Below are positions 1 to 12,344 of a stretch of DNA of 64,000 nucleotides, one piece after another. This DNA is from Zhengitettix transpicula (taxonomy: Eukaryota; Arthropoda; Insecta; Orthoptera; Tetrigidae). The notes beneath the pieces were generated by a model. It made no database searches. It was not told the DNA's origin and saw only the letters and a list, made by a program, of their open reading frames with translations. The translations under genes were made by a program, and so were the position numbers. The first letter of the stretch is position 1, and the number at the start of each line of letters is the position of its first letter. The DNA lies in contig CM073591.1 of the NCBI GenBank assembly GCA_037074705.1, forward strand, positions 131,447,032 to 131,511,031, read 5' to 3'.

Positions 1-460
1 TAGCCAAGGTCCTCCGGGCTATAGTTTAAGGATCCTACCCGGCATTCGCCTAAAAGTAATGCAGGGAAAACCCTAGAAAAACCTGCATCAGGTAGGTCGG
101 GCATTGGGTACTTGTCCCACGCCCTTCCGATAGCGGGAGAAGAGTTTGCTGTGGGGTCGCAGCTTTCCCTTCTCCGTACCTCGACCAGTTTAGGAGGCAG
201 CTGGCCGACTGTTCCAATGGGAACAGAGGACAACTCTTACCGTATGCCCAAGGTTCCGGGGACCGGAACATACACCTCTCAAAACAGGCAGAGGTGCCTC
301 GACTTGTGGGAACCTTAGTTCAAAAAACGGAGAGAGGAAAAGGCATCACCAAAAGTAGCCCTTTCGTGTCTCTCCTACAAGGTTCTGCCTGCGAGAGAAC
401 ATCCCTCGCAGGTACTGTCTGCGAGAGAATAGCCCTCGCAGACGTCTCTTTCAAAAAGTC
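1..460 (+). repeat. Family A dispersed repeat, copy 1
   Basis: This is the first of nine copies of a moderately GC-rich repeat that I do not recognise. It is cut by the window start. Landmarks shared with the other copies are GGATCCTACCCGGCATTCGCC near 30-50 (written here in part), the run AGGAGGCAGCTGGCCGACTG near 190-210, and GAACATACACCTCTC near 265-280. Beyond 340 a GCGAGAGAA-type short motif recurs three times (about 390, 420 and 440). Frames open across the repeat on both strands lack known domains. It may be the non-coding part of a retroelement or a non-autonomous element. Confidence 0.8.
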
Positions 461-1436
461 ATATGATTGATGGATTCATATACTTAAATTTTATTTCACG
501 TGCCTTAAAGACAATTCAATTGATGCGACCTTAAGATGTCCAAATTGGAATTTAACTGTGGGAAAAATATGTTTCATATAGTAATTTATCTCACTTACGT
601 CCACACTGTCTTGAATTTTAGAGGTTATGGGTCGTATAAGTAAAGTAAAAAATAATCGGCGCGTTAACGCTACTATTATCTTGTAGCGAACGGATGTGTC
701 AACTTAAAATGTAGTAAATTGGTAGACATGTAAAAGACACGTTTTTTTACCTTTCCAAAAACATATATTATGAATTAAACACCTGTATGGTTGTGAGTTA
801 ACTAGTAGAATTTATATTCGGCTCCAGCAGTGTAATTCGTAGAAATATGGATCTCTTTTCAGGAAGTAATTCTTTAACTTTGTTTATTGCCTCCTCGAAC
901 TATTCTCTTAAATCTCATCTCTTTCCGTAATTCGTTCAAAATATCTGAACACTTTATTCCAAACAAATGACATTTCATCTTAACTTTACAATTAATCTTT
1001 CGCACGTATTGCAGTAATACCCACATAGATAATTAAAGGAAATTCAGTTTCTTTATTAATTACGGTTACTTAGAGAAAATCTCTAGATGGCTCTTCAAAG
1101 TTTTATTGTCCCAAACACAAATTTATAATACTTTTTTTTACGTATTTTACCAGATAATATTATATTTGCAAAACCATAAATACTCTCTTTTTTTTGTCTC
1201 TGGTTGCACGGATATTACAGTAATCGAATCATCACAAAATAATACAAACATTATTTCTTTAAACCATGAACATACACTACATTATCAGGAATATTTTTTG
1301 TATAATGAATTAATAACTGAATCTATTTTATTTATATATGGAAACGTTTTTATAGTTATATGTATGTTATATGTTCAATATATGCATGAACCCAGTCAAA
1401 TTAATCAAAGATTGAATACTTTCCCGGTGTAATTAG
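461..1436. other. AT-rich stretch, nothing recognised
   Basis: I see no gene or repeat boundary here. A 108-codon frame at 1106-1432 begins with TTG rather than ATG and has AT-driven composition, so I do not call it a gene. Confidence 0.5.
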
Positions 1437-1636
1437 TGGATAAAAAGTTCTCATTATTCACACGGGTGCCAACAGCGAATTAAACTGCGACGTTTCGACG
1501 ACTGAAAGCCCTGTCTTCTAGGCAATGATAATAAATAATAAATAGTTCAGTAGAAGATGACAGGGCTTTCAGTCGTCTAAACGACGCGTTTTAATCGCTG
1601 TTGGTACCCGTGTGAATACCGAGAACTTTTTATCCA
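1437..1636. repeat. Fold-back element with ~83-bp inverted arms
   Basis: The left arm (about 1437-1519) and right arm (about 1551-1636) are near-complete reverse complements, separated by about 30 AT-rich bases. Shared landmarks are GGATAAAAAGTTCTC at the outer ends, ATTCACACGGGT, CCAACAGCGA, and GACTGAAAGCCCTGTC at the inner ends. Each arm contains a GACGTTTCGACGAC-like box (reverse complement GTCGAAACG), the sequence style of Penelope-like terminal repeats. No coding capacity. It is most simply a paired inverted PLE terminus or a MITE. Confidence 0.85.
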
Positions 1637-2221
1637 ACAGCCAAATTAGTAAGAAATAATTAATTAAAAAAATATTCTGCAGTTAGCACTAGCAATGCAG
1701 TGCGCTTGAAAATTCTATGCAAAATTTGTTTATAAAACATCAATATTTGGTTAGTATTTACAGAAGAAGTTATCAATCTATGGAAGTTGTAAGTAACATT
1801 TTTTATATAATCTTTATACTAATAATGTTTTAATTCAACACTAATTTATTAATTTTCATATTTAGATTTACTGTTTTGTACACCTAACTAATTTATTCAA
1901 ACGTTGTGTTAATTTTTTTTTTATAAATCACTTTTTGTTTTAATTTTAATTTTATATTTTATTTATGTTTGTAATATTTAAAATTTTTGATTTGTTCTAT
2001 TTCGTCAGAAGAAAACTACTGGACTTGAGAAATAGAAATCATTTAAGAGGAATTATACGAACATTACACACAATTTCATTCGCAAAGGTTGGACCAATAA
2101 TTAATACGTGATACAATAAAAATAAACTTTCATTATATTTTTGAACAGGAAAAGATGTTTTCAGGAATTTCAATAGATAATAAAATAAACTAACTGTTGG
2201 AGAGTGGAAGAAGGAAGAAAA

Positions 2222-2268
2222 AGATCCAACGTTTCGAAAAGTAAATTATCATTGTTCGTCTTCATCGA
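2222..2268 (-). ncRNA. Degenerate hammerhead-like cassette
   Basis: On the minus strand the order is AUGAAGA, C, GAA, an AT-rich loop, UUC, GAAACGUUGG. This fits the hammerhead layout with the first core base changed. Its downstream GAAACGUUGG matches the cassette near 50.36 kb, suggesting the same family. The pairing is short, so activity is doubtful. Confidence 0.3.
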
Positions 2269-2310
2269 TTCAAATTAAGTCAAATTAAATTTCAGAAATA
2301 TAATATACTA

Positions 2311-2772
2311 ATTACTGACCAGGTGAGTCAGAAAATAATTAATAATAAGGTTTAATAAAATTACAATTTCAGAATCAAATTTTATTGTTTGCTTGACTAA
2401 GTTTCGTCCGTGTGGTAACCCTGAAATGTCAACAACAAATGTATAAGTCGCTATTGACCCCTTTCTTTATGCAACTTAATTAATTAAATTAAATAATTAT
2501 TGGGACCTATTCAAGTAATAATAATAATAATTTTGAGATCTGTAAACTAAATATTAAATTAACTACATTATTGTTATAAGCTAACAGAAATCCAATATTT
2601 AGTTGGATGCCCGACAGCATCTTAAAAATAATGTAGTTAATTTAATGTTAAAGTTGAATAGGTCGAAATCTTACGGACATAACGTCCTAATTTATACAAT
2701 TAAATTTTAAGATGAAATTGTAATTTTATTAAATCTTATTATATATTTTTTCTGACTTATCTGGCCAGTAAT
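2311..2772. repeat. Fold-back/MITE with ~60-bp terminal inverted repeats
   Basis: The left end (2311 onward, ATTACTGACCAGGTGAGTCAG) is mirrored at the right end near 2705-2772 (reverse complement ATTACTGGCCAGATAAGTCAG). Both ends then share TTTAATAAAATTACAATTTC. A second inner inverted repeat brings ACCTATTCAA and AAATTAACTACATTATT at 2506-2575 against 2622-2670. The whole 460 bp could therefore fold into one long hairpin. It has no coding capacity and the superfamily is unclear. Confidence 0.8.
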
Positions 2773-4190
2773 AATTATATTGTAGGAAAGAGTCAAATCG
2801 AAAAACACAATTCCGACACTCCTTACAAAAATAAACATAATGAATTCAATCTATTCGAATCACAATGCTTATATATTTTGAATTACTGTAATATAATTTC
2901 CAAAACAGGAAACTTGTGAGAATAAATAGAAATCTAAACGGAATAAGTTTATACATATTCGGTCTCAAACTTAAACTAAAAATTATAAATACGTATGTAT
3001 TGTATATTATCTGTTCGCATAATGTATTTAATTTGTATGGAAGATATTAGTCTATTGTCTGCAATTATTTGGAAAGAAGTAATAATTTTTGTGACTAATT
3101 ATGACCACAATAAAATGACTTCGTCTAAATAATATGTTTTTTTTCTAGTAATTTTCTTGATTGTGATCAGCAAAATCATTATTTGAATTATTCATGAGCC
3201 GAAAATATATGTTAAAAATTATCATTACAATAAAAAAATATCCAAAAACTACAAGGTTAGTTAGAATAAAAAATTCCACACGAGCTTCTTTCACGTCAAA
3301 TGATATTTGTGCGTCGTGAATTTAATAAGTTTTCCCACTATATTTGAATCTACACTAGACATAGTGTGGTATTTAATTGTCCTACCAAACCTTAACTATT
3401 ATTATTTAGATCAATAAACGAAAATATATTGATAATTTTTATCTTTAAGGAGTGTTCGAAGTAGACAGCTCGAAACTGGACACAACTTTGGGTCAAAAAA
3501 ATTATTAATTTATCTAAGTCCGTAATTACAATTTAACATGAGACGTTAAATATATAATAGTATTTTTATTTAATTATTCACATTAAAATCAGTTTTGTAA
3601 CACCCTTTTATATACTGTATATTTTTCGTTTCATAAAAAAACTCAATTCGCAACTCAGGCTGTTCTCGAAAAGTATATTCTACCTTTTACCTATAATTAT
3701 TGCGACGAATGTGTAATAATACATAGTTTTAGGAACGTCGGTTTTTTATAAATTTAAAAAATGTGTTCATACCGATATTCTTAAAATTTGTGTTAGTACC
3801 CAGAAACTTATCGGCTACATTATCAAGACCATTTATACTACACTTATTATTTCTGCTGCTATTACTGCAATACTACTAATAACAATAATAATAGTAAAGT
3901 CATGTCAACTGTTATCAGTGCACTCAAATCTGGGAATATTACTACGTAAAAATTCTGTTGAGTCACGAATTTCGTAGATTTGTTAAATTAAATTTACCTT
4001 CATAAGATTTAAATAATAAATGTTTTGGGCTAGTTTCCATGCTTGGTGAATCATATATAATTAAAATATCGTACAAACCGTAACAAATAATTGCTAAAAA
4101 ATATGTGCTAGTGGAAGTTTAGTACATAATTACGTCCCGTACATGTCACCCGAAAAAAAAAAGTAACTCGACAAAGTTAGGAACAACAGT
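2773..4190. other. AT-rich stretch, nothing recognised
   Basis: Low-complexity AT-rich sequence with many stops in all frames. I see no inverted repeat, tRNA-like box or transposon motif. Confidence 0.5.
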
Positions 4191-5200
4191 GTGGTCTCTC
4201 TAGCGGATACAGCTGGACAAATAACGCACATGAAGTTGAGAGGATTTCACTGCCAGAAGTTCACAGATGTTCGTCCCACTAAATCACCACCAGCGTGAAA
4301 CAAATTTTTTCTCTTGCGTCGTCTACAATTGCGAATGCATTTTAAAAACGGAGGCAGCGCGCGTTGCGAACCGCCTCAATTATGTATCCAATCTCGCAGA
4401 CGGTGGCGCTGGACATTAATAAACATACAGAAACGACAAATAAAAACAGCGCAGAGCGCGACCCAGGGTAAATATTGTCACATTCAGCGCGCTGAAGGAG
4501 AGGAACAATTAGACTCCTGCGATTAAATAAACACGCTCTTCAAATATTTGCAACATTCGACCGCCGATCTGCGGATGAGCAAACCGGCAACTCCCACACC
4601 CCTTTTATGCGTGGTTTTTTTTTCCTGCCTCGGACGAATGATGTCAAATTTTATTTTTCAAAGCAATCATTAGTTGAGTAAAACAGGTATGAGTACAACT
4701 GTTGACCCAAGTCCACGCAAAACACATATGAAAAAAGGTTGAAAATCAGAATGGTTTATTTAAAATACTGTCCATGATATTATAGTTTGGTAATATTCCA
4801 ACAGTCCTACAGCGGAAGAGTCAGTAAGTGAATACGTGTAGTGGCTGAAATAATTCAGGATTTCGGTGAAAGGCTCCGCACCTCTATTCCCCCGCAGCTT
4901 AACGAGGCCTGCGTCCTGATGGAGAAGTTTTCCAGAAGCGTTCCCCTAGAAGAAGTAATTATACTCATTAGCGGCATCAGGGGCCAATTAGCAAGAACCA
5001 ACAATTAACTGGGTGAGATTTGCCATTAGAAGGCAGAAGGCTAGAACCTCGAGGGACTGATTTATTGAGAGCGCCGTTTTTAGCCTCCACGCCTTACTTC
5101 GTTTCAGACGAAATGACGTGGTTACAGACACGCGTGCATAGACACACTAATTGTCACCAGCTTTTAACGAATTCCCCCAACTCCATGCAGAAATGAAAGA
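4190..5200. other. GC-elevated single-copy patch, possible conserved non-coding DNA
   Basis: Base composition changes visibly against its surroundings at about 4250-4600 and 4855-5190, with several CpG-containing words (GCAGCGCGCGTTGCG, ACCGCCGATCTGCG). No matching copy is present elsewhere in the window. Frames such as 4314-4526 start with TTG and show no recognised domain. It could be a diverged exon or a regulatory element; the sequence alone does not decide. Confidence 0.3.
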
Positions 5201-8200
5201 CACCTTTGTTCTGGTGACATGTTCTACGAAATTCTTCCTTAAACTTCCTGTCCATTATACATAATAAGGGAGCCAAAAAAAGGTAGAAACAAGCTCTTTA
5301 AATACGGATGACATAATTTAGCGGAAAACGTTTCTGTTTCTGTCGGTTGTAATTCAGAATCGCAAAATTACTGACGACTTTTCCGAATAGCGCTGATCAG
5401 TTTAGACCTAGGCTAAGGAAAGTACAATAAACATGGGGTATTACATATATATATATATATTCTTCTTACACTTATGAATTTTTCTCTATTCAGCGTAGTA
5501 AGCAGTGAAATGAATTGATTTATGACAAAAGAAAGATCAAATAAAATAGTGAAGTGCAGTGAAAAGAAATAGAGGTGGGGCAATTCGTGTTTTTTTCTGG
5601 TAAATAAGGTAAATAATAATAATAAACTTAAAAAGACAGTTTATGTTACCCATATATTTGTATAAATGTTATATTTGTATATATGTCATTTTTGTATTGT
5701 TATTTTTGTAGATGTAGCTACCGCCGAATAAATGCCCAATAGTAGCTTAATAATTTTAATACATAGAAAACAGATTGAATATAAATAAATTTATATCGCT
5801 TCCCAATAGGAAATGTACAGGATTGCATTCAGTATCTAATTAAAAAGTCATGTAAGCCATTAAAAATAGATTTCATTTGTTTATTTAAGATTCTTACAAA
5901 TTTCGTCCTTGCCAGTAAAAATGAAATTACAAAATATTAACAACAACCTTGCCAGAAATTTCTAATAGGTTATGAACTAGACCAGGAAAATAATTTTTTC
6001 TTCGTAAAATATGTTGCCGAGAGCTCTAATTAGACGAAATCATTTAAATTATTTATCACTATAATGAATTAAATACTAAAAGAAATTTAAATAAATGAAT
6101 GCGCTATAAAAACGTGGATTTTTTTTATTATGGTTTATACTAGTCACGTCGACAACGTGGTCATTGGCGACCTATACATAATTTACGAAGAATGTTTATT
6201 TACATAAGATTTGTTGTGATACAGTATTCATTCCGTTAATAGAGCAGTTTAAAAGGTTTGTTTAACATGTCACGTAATGTGAATAACAACAAATATTGTA
6301 ATTATTTTTTCCGCTTTCAGCTAATGATACATCATTTTATGTTCATTGGAATATTATTCATTTTTACGAATAGAGATTAATTATACATTTCAAATGTGTG
6401 ATTTTTTCACTTTAGACAGTAAGAGTCTGCATTTTCAAATAATTTAAAACATATTTCTATAATATTAAGTGCAAATGATATTTTTAATTCATTAAATTAA
6501 GTTTTTTGATACTAAGACTGTCGTAATTCAACTCTACTATTCTCATAGTCTGTTTTTATTAGGAGTAGGCGTCTGCTTCTGAAAATAAATCACTGTCTTC
6601 TTTTTTATATAATTTTTTGAGCCTTGTAATGCTGTTTATTGCCGTTTATCAATTGTGTGTGGGTAACATGGTTCCTATATATTTATGAATGATGCAGGGG
6701 CTATTTGGTTATCTGTAATAATATTCCTCGGGCTGTTTGAGGTCATAGGATTTAATATAAGGTTTTACGTGGATTTTGTTACATTTCTTTATGAGAAATA
6801 GAAAAATGGAAGGAGGAGGCATATGAACTTTAGTGATACCAGTCTTGTTGATTACTACAGCTCCTATTGACAAAAAATAAATAAAATCGGTAGATGTACC
6901 GTAAACCGCAGCTAAATTTGTATGACTAGATTTTCTCCATTAACATAAAATAAGTGTGCGCAATTAGGGTGGAAACTGTCAGCGCATTGAAAGGCCACGT
7001 AATTATATCCAAAATATAAAAGCTATTTAGGTCGATGAAACGTTGGGGAAACAACAAACAGAATTTGGCATTCCTAAATAAGACAAAAACTGGAATAATT
7101 TACCCGCACGCGTCTTTGGGGAAAGCCAAACAACGATAAGAATTTTAAATGTTTCCCTGCAAAAATAAACTTGATATTAAACGTTTTAACTATTTTAGAA
7201 ATTCATAGCGAGTAACTTAAATTATTCTAACGGGCCATATGATTATTATTTGGATATTAAATTGATACAGAAGTACAAAGACTATTTTTTTTGTATCCTT
7301 AATGATTAAACACGATAATCATGCTTGAGTTTATCACATACCTCATCACGCAGTTATTAATAATTTAATGGTTTAAAAGTTTTTGTATTAAATAGGGGAA
7401 GCGAGTTGGAAGTGAAACACTAACTTATTTCTTATATCAGAGTGCAGTACACATACATAATACTCTTCAACACTTTCAACAGATAGGAAGTAGAAAAACC
7501 GTGTAATAAAAATTAATTACTTTAACTTCGTTAAACTATGGTTCCGTTTAACGATGTGATTAGCATCCTCATACTCCGCTTATTAACCTGAGGGGCGATG
7601 CGACATTGTAAACCATACTGTTTTACCTTGTGTTAATGGATACCCGCCTTCTGTTTCTGGTGCCGCTTGGGAATAATTTTGTGCCGAAATCTTATCGACG
7701 TCCTCCAATTTCTTTAATTCTTTACCAAATACAGAACATATCTGATAACCGGAATAGTCGTGACTCACTGAGTAAACGTTCCAACATAGAGGATACTGTA
7801 GCAGGTAGTAAAAAAAAGAGTTATTCTAAATCACTGTCGTTTCCACTAATTGAAATTTACAAAATGAACTATTATATTTGTTTCTATTTTATTATAAAAA
7901 ATTTTAACCTAAATAATGTGTCAAACGTAATTCTAAAAAAAAATTCTATGAGACATCCTGAAAAACTCTACAAGTTCTCAGGTATTCTAACTCAAACAGA
8001 AACCATGGTAGCATGAAAATATTTGGTCCCTAAACAAAGGAAAAAATTTGTAATTCTGAGTTTAAAGTATTAATTCTTTGTTTGAAATAATTTCTTCTTT
8101 GATCAATTTACACATAATATCCATTATTTATAGAAGTTCTAAATTTAAGAATGCGTAAGAATGTGATTCAGTAAATTGCCGGTCAGCCTGTATTCCAGTA

Positions 8201-8235
8201 TAGAATGGATGGAGAAATCTTGAACCTGACGGGGA
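5201..8235. other. AT-rich stretch, simple repeat only
   Basis: A short (AT)n run lies near 5446-5460. The 128-codon frame ending at 8016 begins with GTG at 7630 (first ATG near 7636) and becomes lysine- and asparagine-rich, as expected of chance AT-rich frames. No transposon motif was recognised. Confidence 0.45.
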
Positions 8236-8335
8236 GTCGACTCCGATAGCTCAGTCAGTAAAAAGCACCCGTACCAAGGTGAGCTCCAGTGTTCGATTCT
8301 CGCTTTGGTCGAGATTTTTAAATCCTGATACTTTA
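8236..8335 (+). repeat. tRNA-derived SINE head
   Basis: The order GATAGCTCAGTCAGTA (pol III A-box-like, about 8246-8262) followed about 35 bases later by GTGTTCGATTCTCG (B-box-like, about 8290-8304) is that of a tRNA gene. The acceptor and anticodon arms do not close cleanly, so it is not a functional tRNA. The sequence continues into GAGATTTTTAAATC, a SINE-body-like tail. A fold-back element lies immediately downstream. Confidence 0.65.
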
Positions 8336-8341
8336 ATTAAA

Positions 8342-8681
8342 TCTAAACTGAGCACATTATTGTATAAAAGGACTGTTGACGTAGACGTTGATGAGTAGAA
8401 AAAACCAAAAACAGTCTCCAAGTTTATAAATTTATTAAATAAATAGTCGGAAGCTTTCAACTCTTTGTTATAAAACAGACCTTGTTGAATAAACAACATA
8501 GTTTTATAGTAGTGACTAAGTACCTATAGGTACTAATATTTTTTAAAGTTAATGTGATTTTAATTATAAGACAAGAAGGATTATTATAACAAATAGTTGA
8601 AAGCTTCCGACTATTTATTTAATAAAGTTATTAACTTGGAGACTTTTTGGTTTTTTCTACTCATCAACGTCTAAACTGAGC
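8342..8681. repeat. Fold-back element flanked by a 12-bp direct repeat
   Basis: The arms 8382-8472 and 8582-8672 are reverse complements over about 90 bp with few differences, sharing GACGTTGATGAGTAGAAAAA, GTCTCCAAGTT and AGTCGGAAGCTTTCAACT. The 12-mer TCTAAACTGAGC occurs at 8342-8353 and again at 8670-8681, bracketing the element like a target-site duplication. The offset between this 12-mer and the left arm (about 28 bp) shows that the left end extends beyond the paired arm. No coding capacity. Confidence 0.8.
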
Positions 8682-8689
8682 TTCTTCTA

Positions 8690-10977
8690 TTCTTGAATTA
8701 TATAACTATTTGAAATTTCTGCCTCTGCATGTATGTTCGATTAAATCACAATATTTAAACGAACAGATTAGTTTCACGTCTGAGCTAATCAACATTATTC
8801 TTGATAATTTAAACGCATATAATGTATTTAATTCCAATATACTCCAATTATTCTATTTTTCCTAGCTGATTTATGATTATATTGTGTAGTATTACATGTT
8901 TCTGGAATTTTATGTAGATCAAAATAATAGTTTATTCCAAGTATTATTAAGTTTCGAACAAACCAAAATATTACAGTCCTTCAAAATATATATATTTCAA
9001 TAATTATACATATATATTTCACATAAAGTTCTACGTTTCGTGTACTTTGATCAGTAATCGAGATTACCGGACTTCATATAACGTTTTCTGTTGATGACAG
9101 CAAAAAGAAATGAAGCGCTTCACATTCATATATTTTTTTCCTCATAATGGAAAGCATGTCGCTACTTCCAATAAAAATATGAAGATGAAAGTACCTCGTG
9201 CCGTTGTTACTATTTTTTGCCTTTACCTGGTAGCTAAGGCGATCTGTGCCAACATTCTGTAATGGTGAAATGAAATATCGCTAAAAGAGGCGAATAATTA
9301 ACGGAACTTTCTGTCTTGCTTTATTTATATATTCGACAAAAAAAGATTTCACGGTTCTTAGGCTGCTGGATATTTTTCGTACACGAATTGAAAAACTAGT
9401 AGCGGGAGTAGACCTATATCACCAAAAAATTGATATCTATTAATCTAGGAAGGAGCTTTAAAATCAGTAAAACATTTTCTCATATTTTGTTTGAAATGAT
9501 CCTCTCCAGTATTTTTAATAGCTTAATTTAAGATCCCATTAACAATCATTAGGGAGCGGACCGTTCAGGGGTTAATTATGTTACAATTGAGTTATTACAT
9601 ATTTGATTATATATCTTCATGAGAGTTAATTGTAGTCAAGAAGTAGATTTTTTTTTGTGAGATGAGTGGTTGATCACGTTTGAGTTGTCGTTTGTCCTGA
9701 TGGAATTTTTTTAATGTTTATATGAGGTGCTTATATAGTAAATATAATCCAAGTTCTAAGTGAAATACTTTCCTTTATAGAAATTATGCATTAAATTTTT
9801 AATTAAAATTTTCTCTAAAATGTTAGTCCAGAAACTTAAAGCTTTGGAACAAAATGAAAGACCAGTGAAATGAGGAGAAACTCGGGCAATCGAAATTTTT
9901 TATAATGCAAGTTTATATTTTTATTTGCGAATGATTAATTATATTTATCGGACACTTTAATTTCAATAAATAAATTGGTCATAAATCAGTAAAAAATTAA
10001 TAAAGTAATTGATCTAGTTATAATTACATAACGTCTGGTCCATAATTAAGGTGTACATACGGGTTGGAGTACTATCAATAATTTGTATACATTGCCAAAT
10101 ATTAATTGAAGAACTTGGAAATTTTTATTTGACTCACGCCGAATTACTTATTATTATTATTTGCTATCAGAGGAAGGCACATTAATAATAATTAACTTCA
10201 GGATCGCGAGTGCAACGTTTCTCAAACACAACAGCATCGTATTTTAATCAGCAAATCACGATATCGAAAAATACACCATAATATATTTTTTCAAATCGTT
10301 AAAGGAAGCGTATAGATCATGTGCGAACTAACCTAAACAAAAATTATTGGTTCGTTTCTTTTTTTGCTTGAAGTATGCTCAATATACATAAACTCGTGGT
10401 CAGTGAAATAATTTTCGGCGCTACGTCTGAAAAAAAAACATGTAACGTTTGCTTTTAATACAAAAAAGAGTTATTAGATACATAATGGGACTAAAAAGGC
10501 CAGAAAAGCATTTGTATCAAATTCCATACTGACTGTATACGCTCTCTGTGTATGCAAAGTAATTATGTTGGTGAAAAGAAATGAAAATGAAGTATTCAGA
10601 CAAAAGGAAATATATGAAAACTCGGGGTAAGGGGAAATTATTTTAGAATCAGGATAAATAAAAGAAGCACAGACAACGACCCCATATGTGAAGGGAAGAA
10701 TATTGTTTAATAAGCTCCCTGAATATATAAAGAAAGTAGAGAGCAAGTTATTTACAATAGAAAAAAAATACAGTTATTATCTGAAATAAATTATATTGTA
10801 TCTTTATAATATCTGTAACATAATATTTAATATTAATCATGTTATATTAAAATATAAGTTCTATTTAATTTAATTGTATGTTATATTTAAATTATATGAT
10901 TGAATATTACGTATTTTGTACTGTTGCAAATTATGGATTTAAATATTATTATTATTATATAATTATATTATATTATA
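8690..10977. other. AT-rich stretch, one minor dispersed repeat
   Basis: Nothing coding is recognised. A roughly 37-bp segment at 10063-10100 (TTGGAGTACTATCAATAATT) recurs with a few changes at 13687-13725 and is probably part of a decayed repeat family. Confidence 0.45.
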
Positions 10978-11150
10978 TAAAAGTGCATTTACACCAAATG
11001 TTATCAACATTTTTTCGGCCCCAACAAAGTTGAGCAACAAATATTGGAAACAAGACCCGTCAACATTGTTACCAAGAAATGTTGACAACACGAAAAATGC
11101 TCTAGAATTTTTCTAACAACCAACCCCGGTCGGTGTAAACGCGGCTTAAA
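10978..11150. repeat. Small MITE with GC(A/G)TTTACACC termini
   Basis: The left terminus reads AGTGCATTTACACC and the right terminus reads GGTGTAAACGCGGC, which are inverted versions of each other. Internal GTTATCAACAT and TGTTGACAAC pair in opposite orientation. Length is about 170 bp, with no frame of note. The superfamily cannot be named without a database comparison. Confidence 0.65.
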
Positions 11151-11159
11151 CTTTATTTC

Positions 11160-12237
11160 TGTGGCTGTGAAATGGTACAATTTTTTGATAAACGACAGAG
11201 CCAGACATCTGAAACATTCCACGCAGTCCTTTTTCTGTTAGTAGGTTACATTTACGAATCTAGCTTTCGTTTAAACCACGGCATTATTATGAGTGTCCAG
11301 AAATCCCAACAATTTCTCGTATATACTATGAAGATAGCAGTTACAATAGACGCCTATACGAAGCTTATACAACTAACTCTTTGTTATGGATGCACCTTTT
11401 TATAGCATGGGGGGACACATTTCTCCGTGCTGAAAACTTTGAACTACCCGAAGCCACGTGGTGCCGAGCCACCTTTAGGAACCATTACGAGTCCGACACA
11501 TAAAGCTGAGATTTTATAGCGGCCTTCTTCGAATGGAAATATAACAGAAGTCGAGGGCCAGCGTCATATTCAGAGCAAGAGACGTGATTTACTGAAGTCT
11601 ATGATGTTTAGGTAATGTGATCTCGCTGCAGCTGTCCACTAAAGGGAACCGCGTTTCATTAGGCACCTGAGCCGCCACGAAATTGGGTCACTATTCCCAC
11701 ACGCGCGGTCATTATCTCAAAGTCCCAATAAGGCGACGCCAAGGTTTGCGCAGGGGCTCATTATGGGAGCTCCGTCTTTTGTTCCCCGTGCGATTCTCTG
11801 GAATTCGCCGGCCACGTGGTCTGCGGAACGTTCGAATCTCGCGAAACAATGAACCAATAAAATTCGTTCACGAACATTAATTCTTTGGAAAACGTACAAA
11901 AGTAATACATTTTATTCAAATTAAACACACCTGATAAATTTAACTATTACATCAGCCTGAGGTAGATCACGGTGCCAGTCGTCGGAACGTCACTGATTAC
12001 TTGTACAACTTGGTTGGAAACCCCGAGGGAAATTCGTTGATCCAATTCACCGCAAAAAATAATATTACATCCAGATTTATAGACTCTAGGACCCAATATG
12101 AACAATCATAAACACCGTCGAGGACACTTGCTCTTTTGTTTTTAAGACTGTCGTCGAGTTGATAAGGACAGATATTTGTTCTACCAACTTCAACTAATGT
12201 CATTATAATATGTAAAGTGTACGTCTGTTTTGTAAAT
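11160..12237. other. Non-coding, with a GC-elevated patch 11430-11890
   Basis: Between 11430 and 11890 the sequence is clearly less AT-rich, with words such as CGGCCTTCTTCG, ACGCGCGGTC and TTCGCCGGCCACGTGG. Overlapping frames on both strands (11683-11880 plus, 11717-11899 minus) show no domain and the plus frame begins with TTG. The rest is AT-rich. A regulatory element, a fragment of an exon and an unrecognised repeat are all possible. Confidence 0.3.
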
Positions 12238-12344
12238 TAATAATAAGATAAATAGCCAAATATGGACAAAATAAGATATAAATACCGCACAAGGTTTCTG
12301 GAAACCTTGGTCCTTTCTTCAGGTTTTAATGCAACACACTACAT

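Noticed and set aside
1106..1432. 108-codon plus-strand frame next to a fold-back
   Set aside because: Starts with TTG, composition is AT-driven, and no domain is visible.
4314..4526. Arginine/glutamine-rich 70-codon frame
   Set aside because: Starts with TTG and shows no domain; the GC-elevated composition explains the open frame.
7630..8016. 128-codon plus-strand frame
   Set aside because: The first codon is GTG. An ATG follows at 7636, but there is no domain, and the C-terminal half is lysine/asparagine-rich as chance frames in AT-rich DNA are.
8236..8335. Possible functional tRNA gene
   Set aside because: Promoter-box order is right but the acceptor and anticodon arms do not pair; a SINE head is the better reading.
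9050..9110. GAAACG word with an upstream CUGAUCA, as another hammerhead
   Set aside because: The first box lacks the required G at its sixth position and no stem can be drawn between the two boxes.
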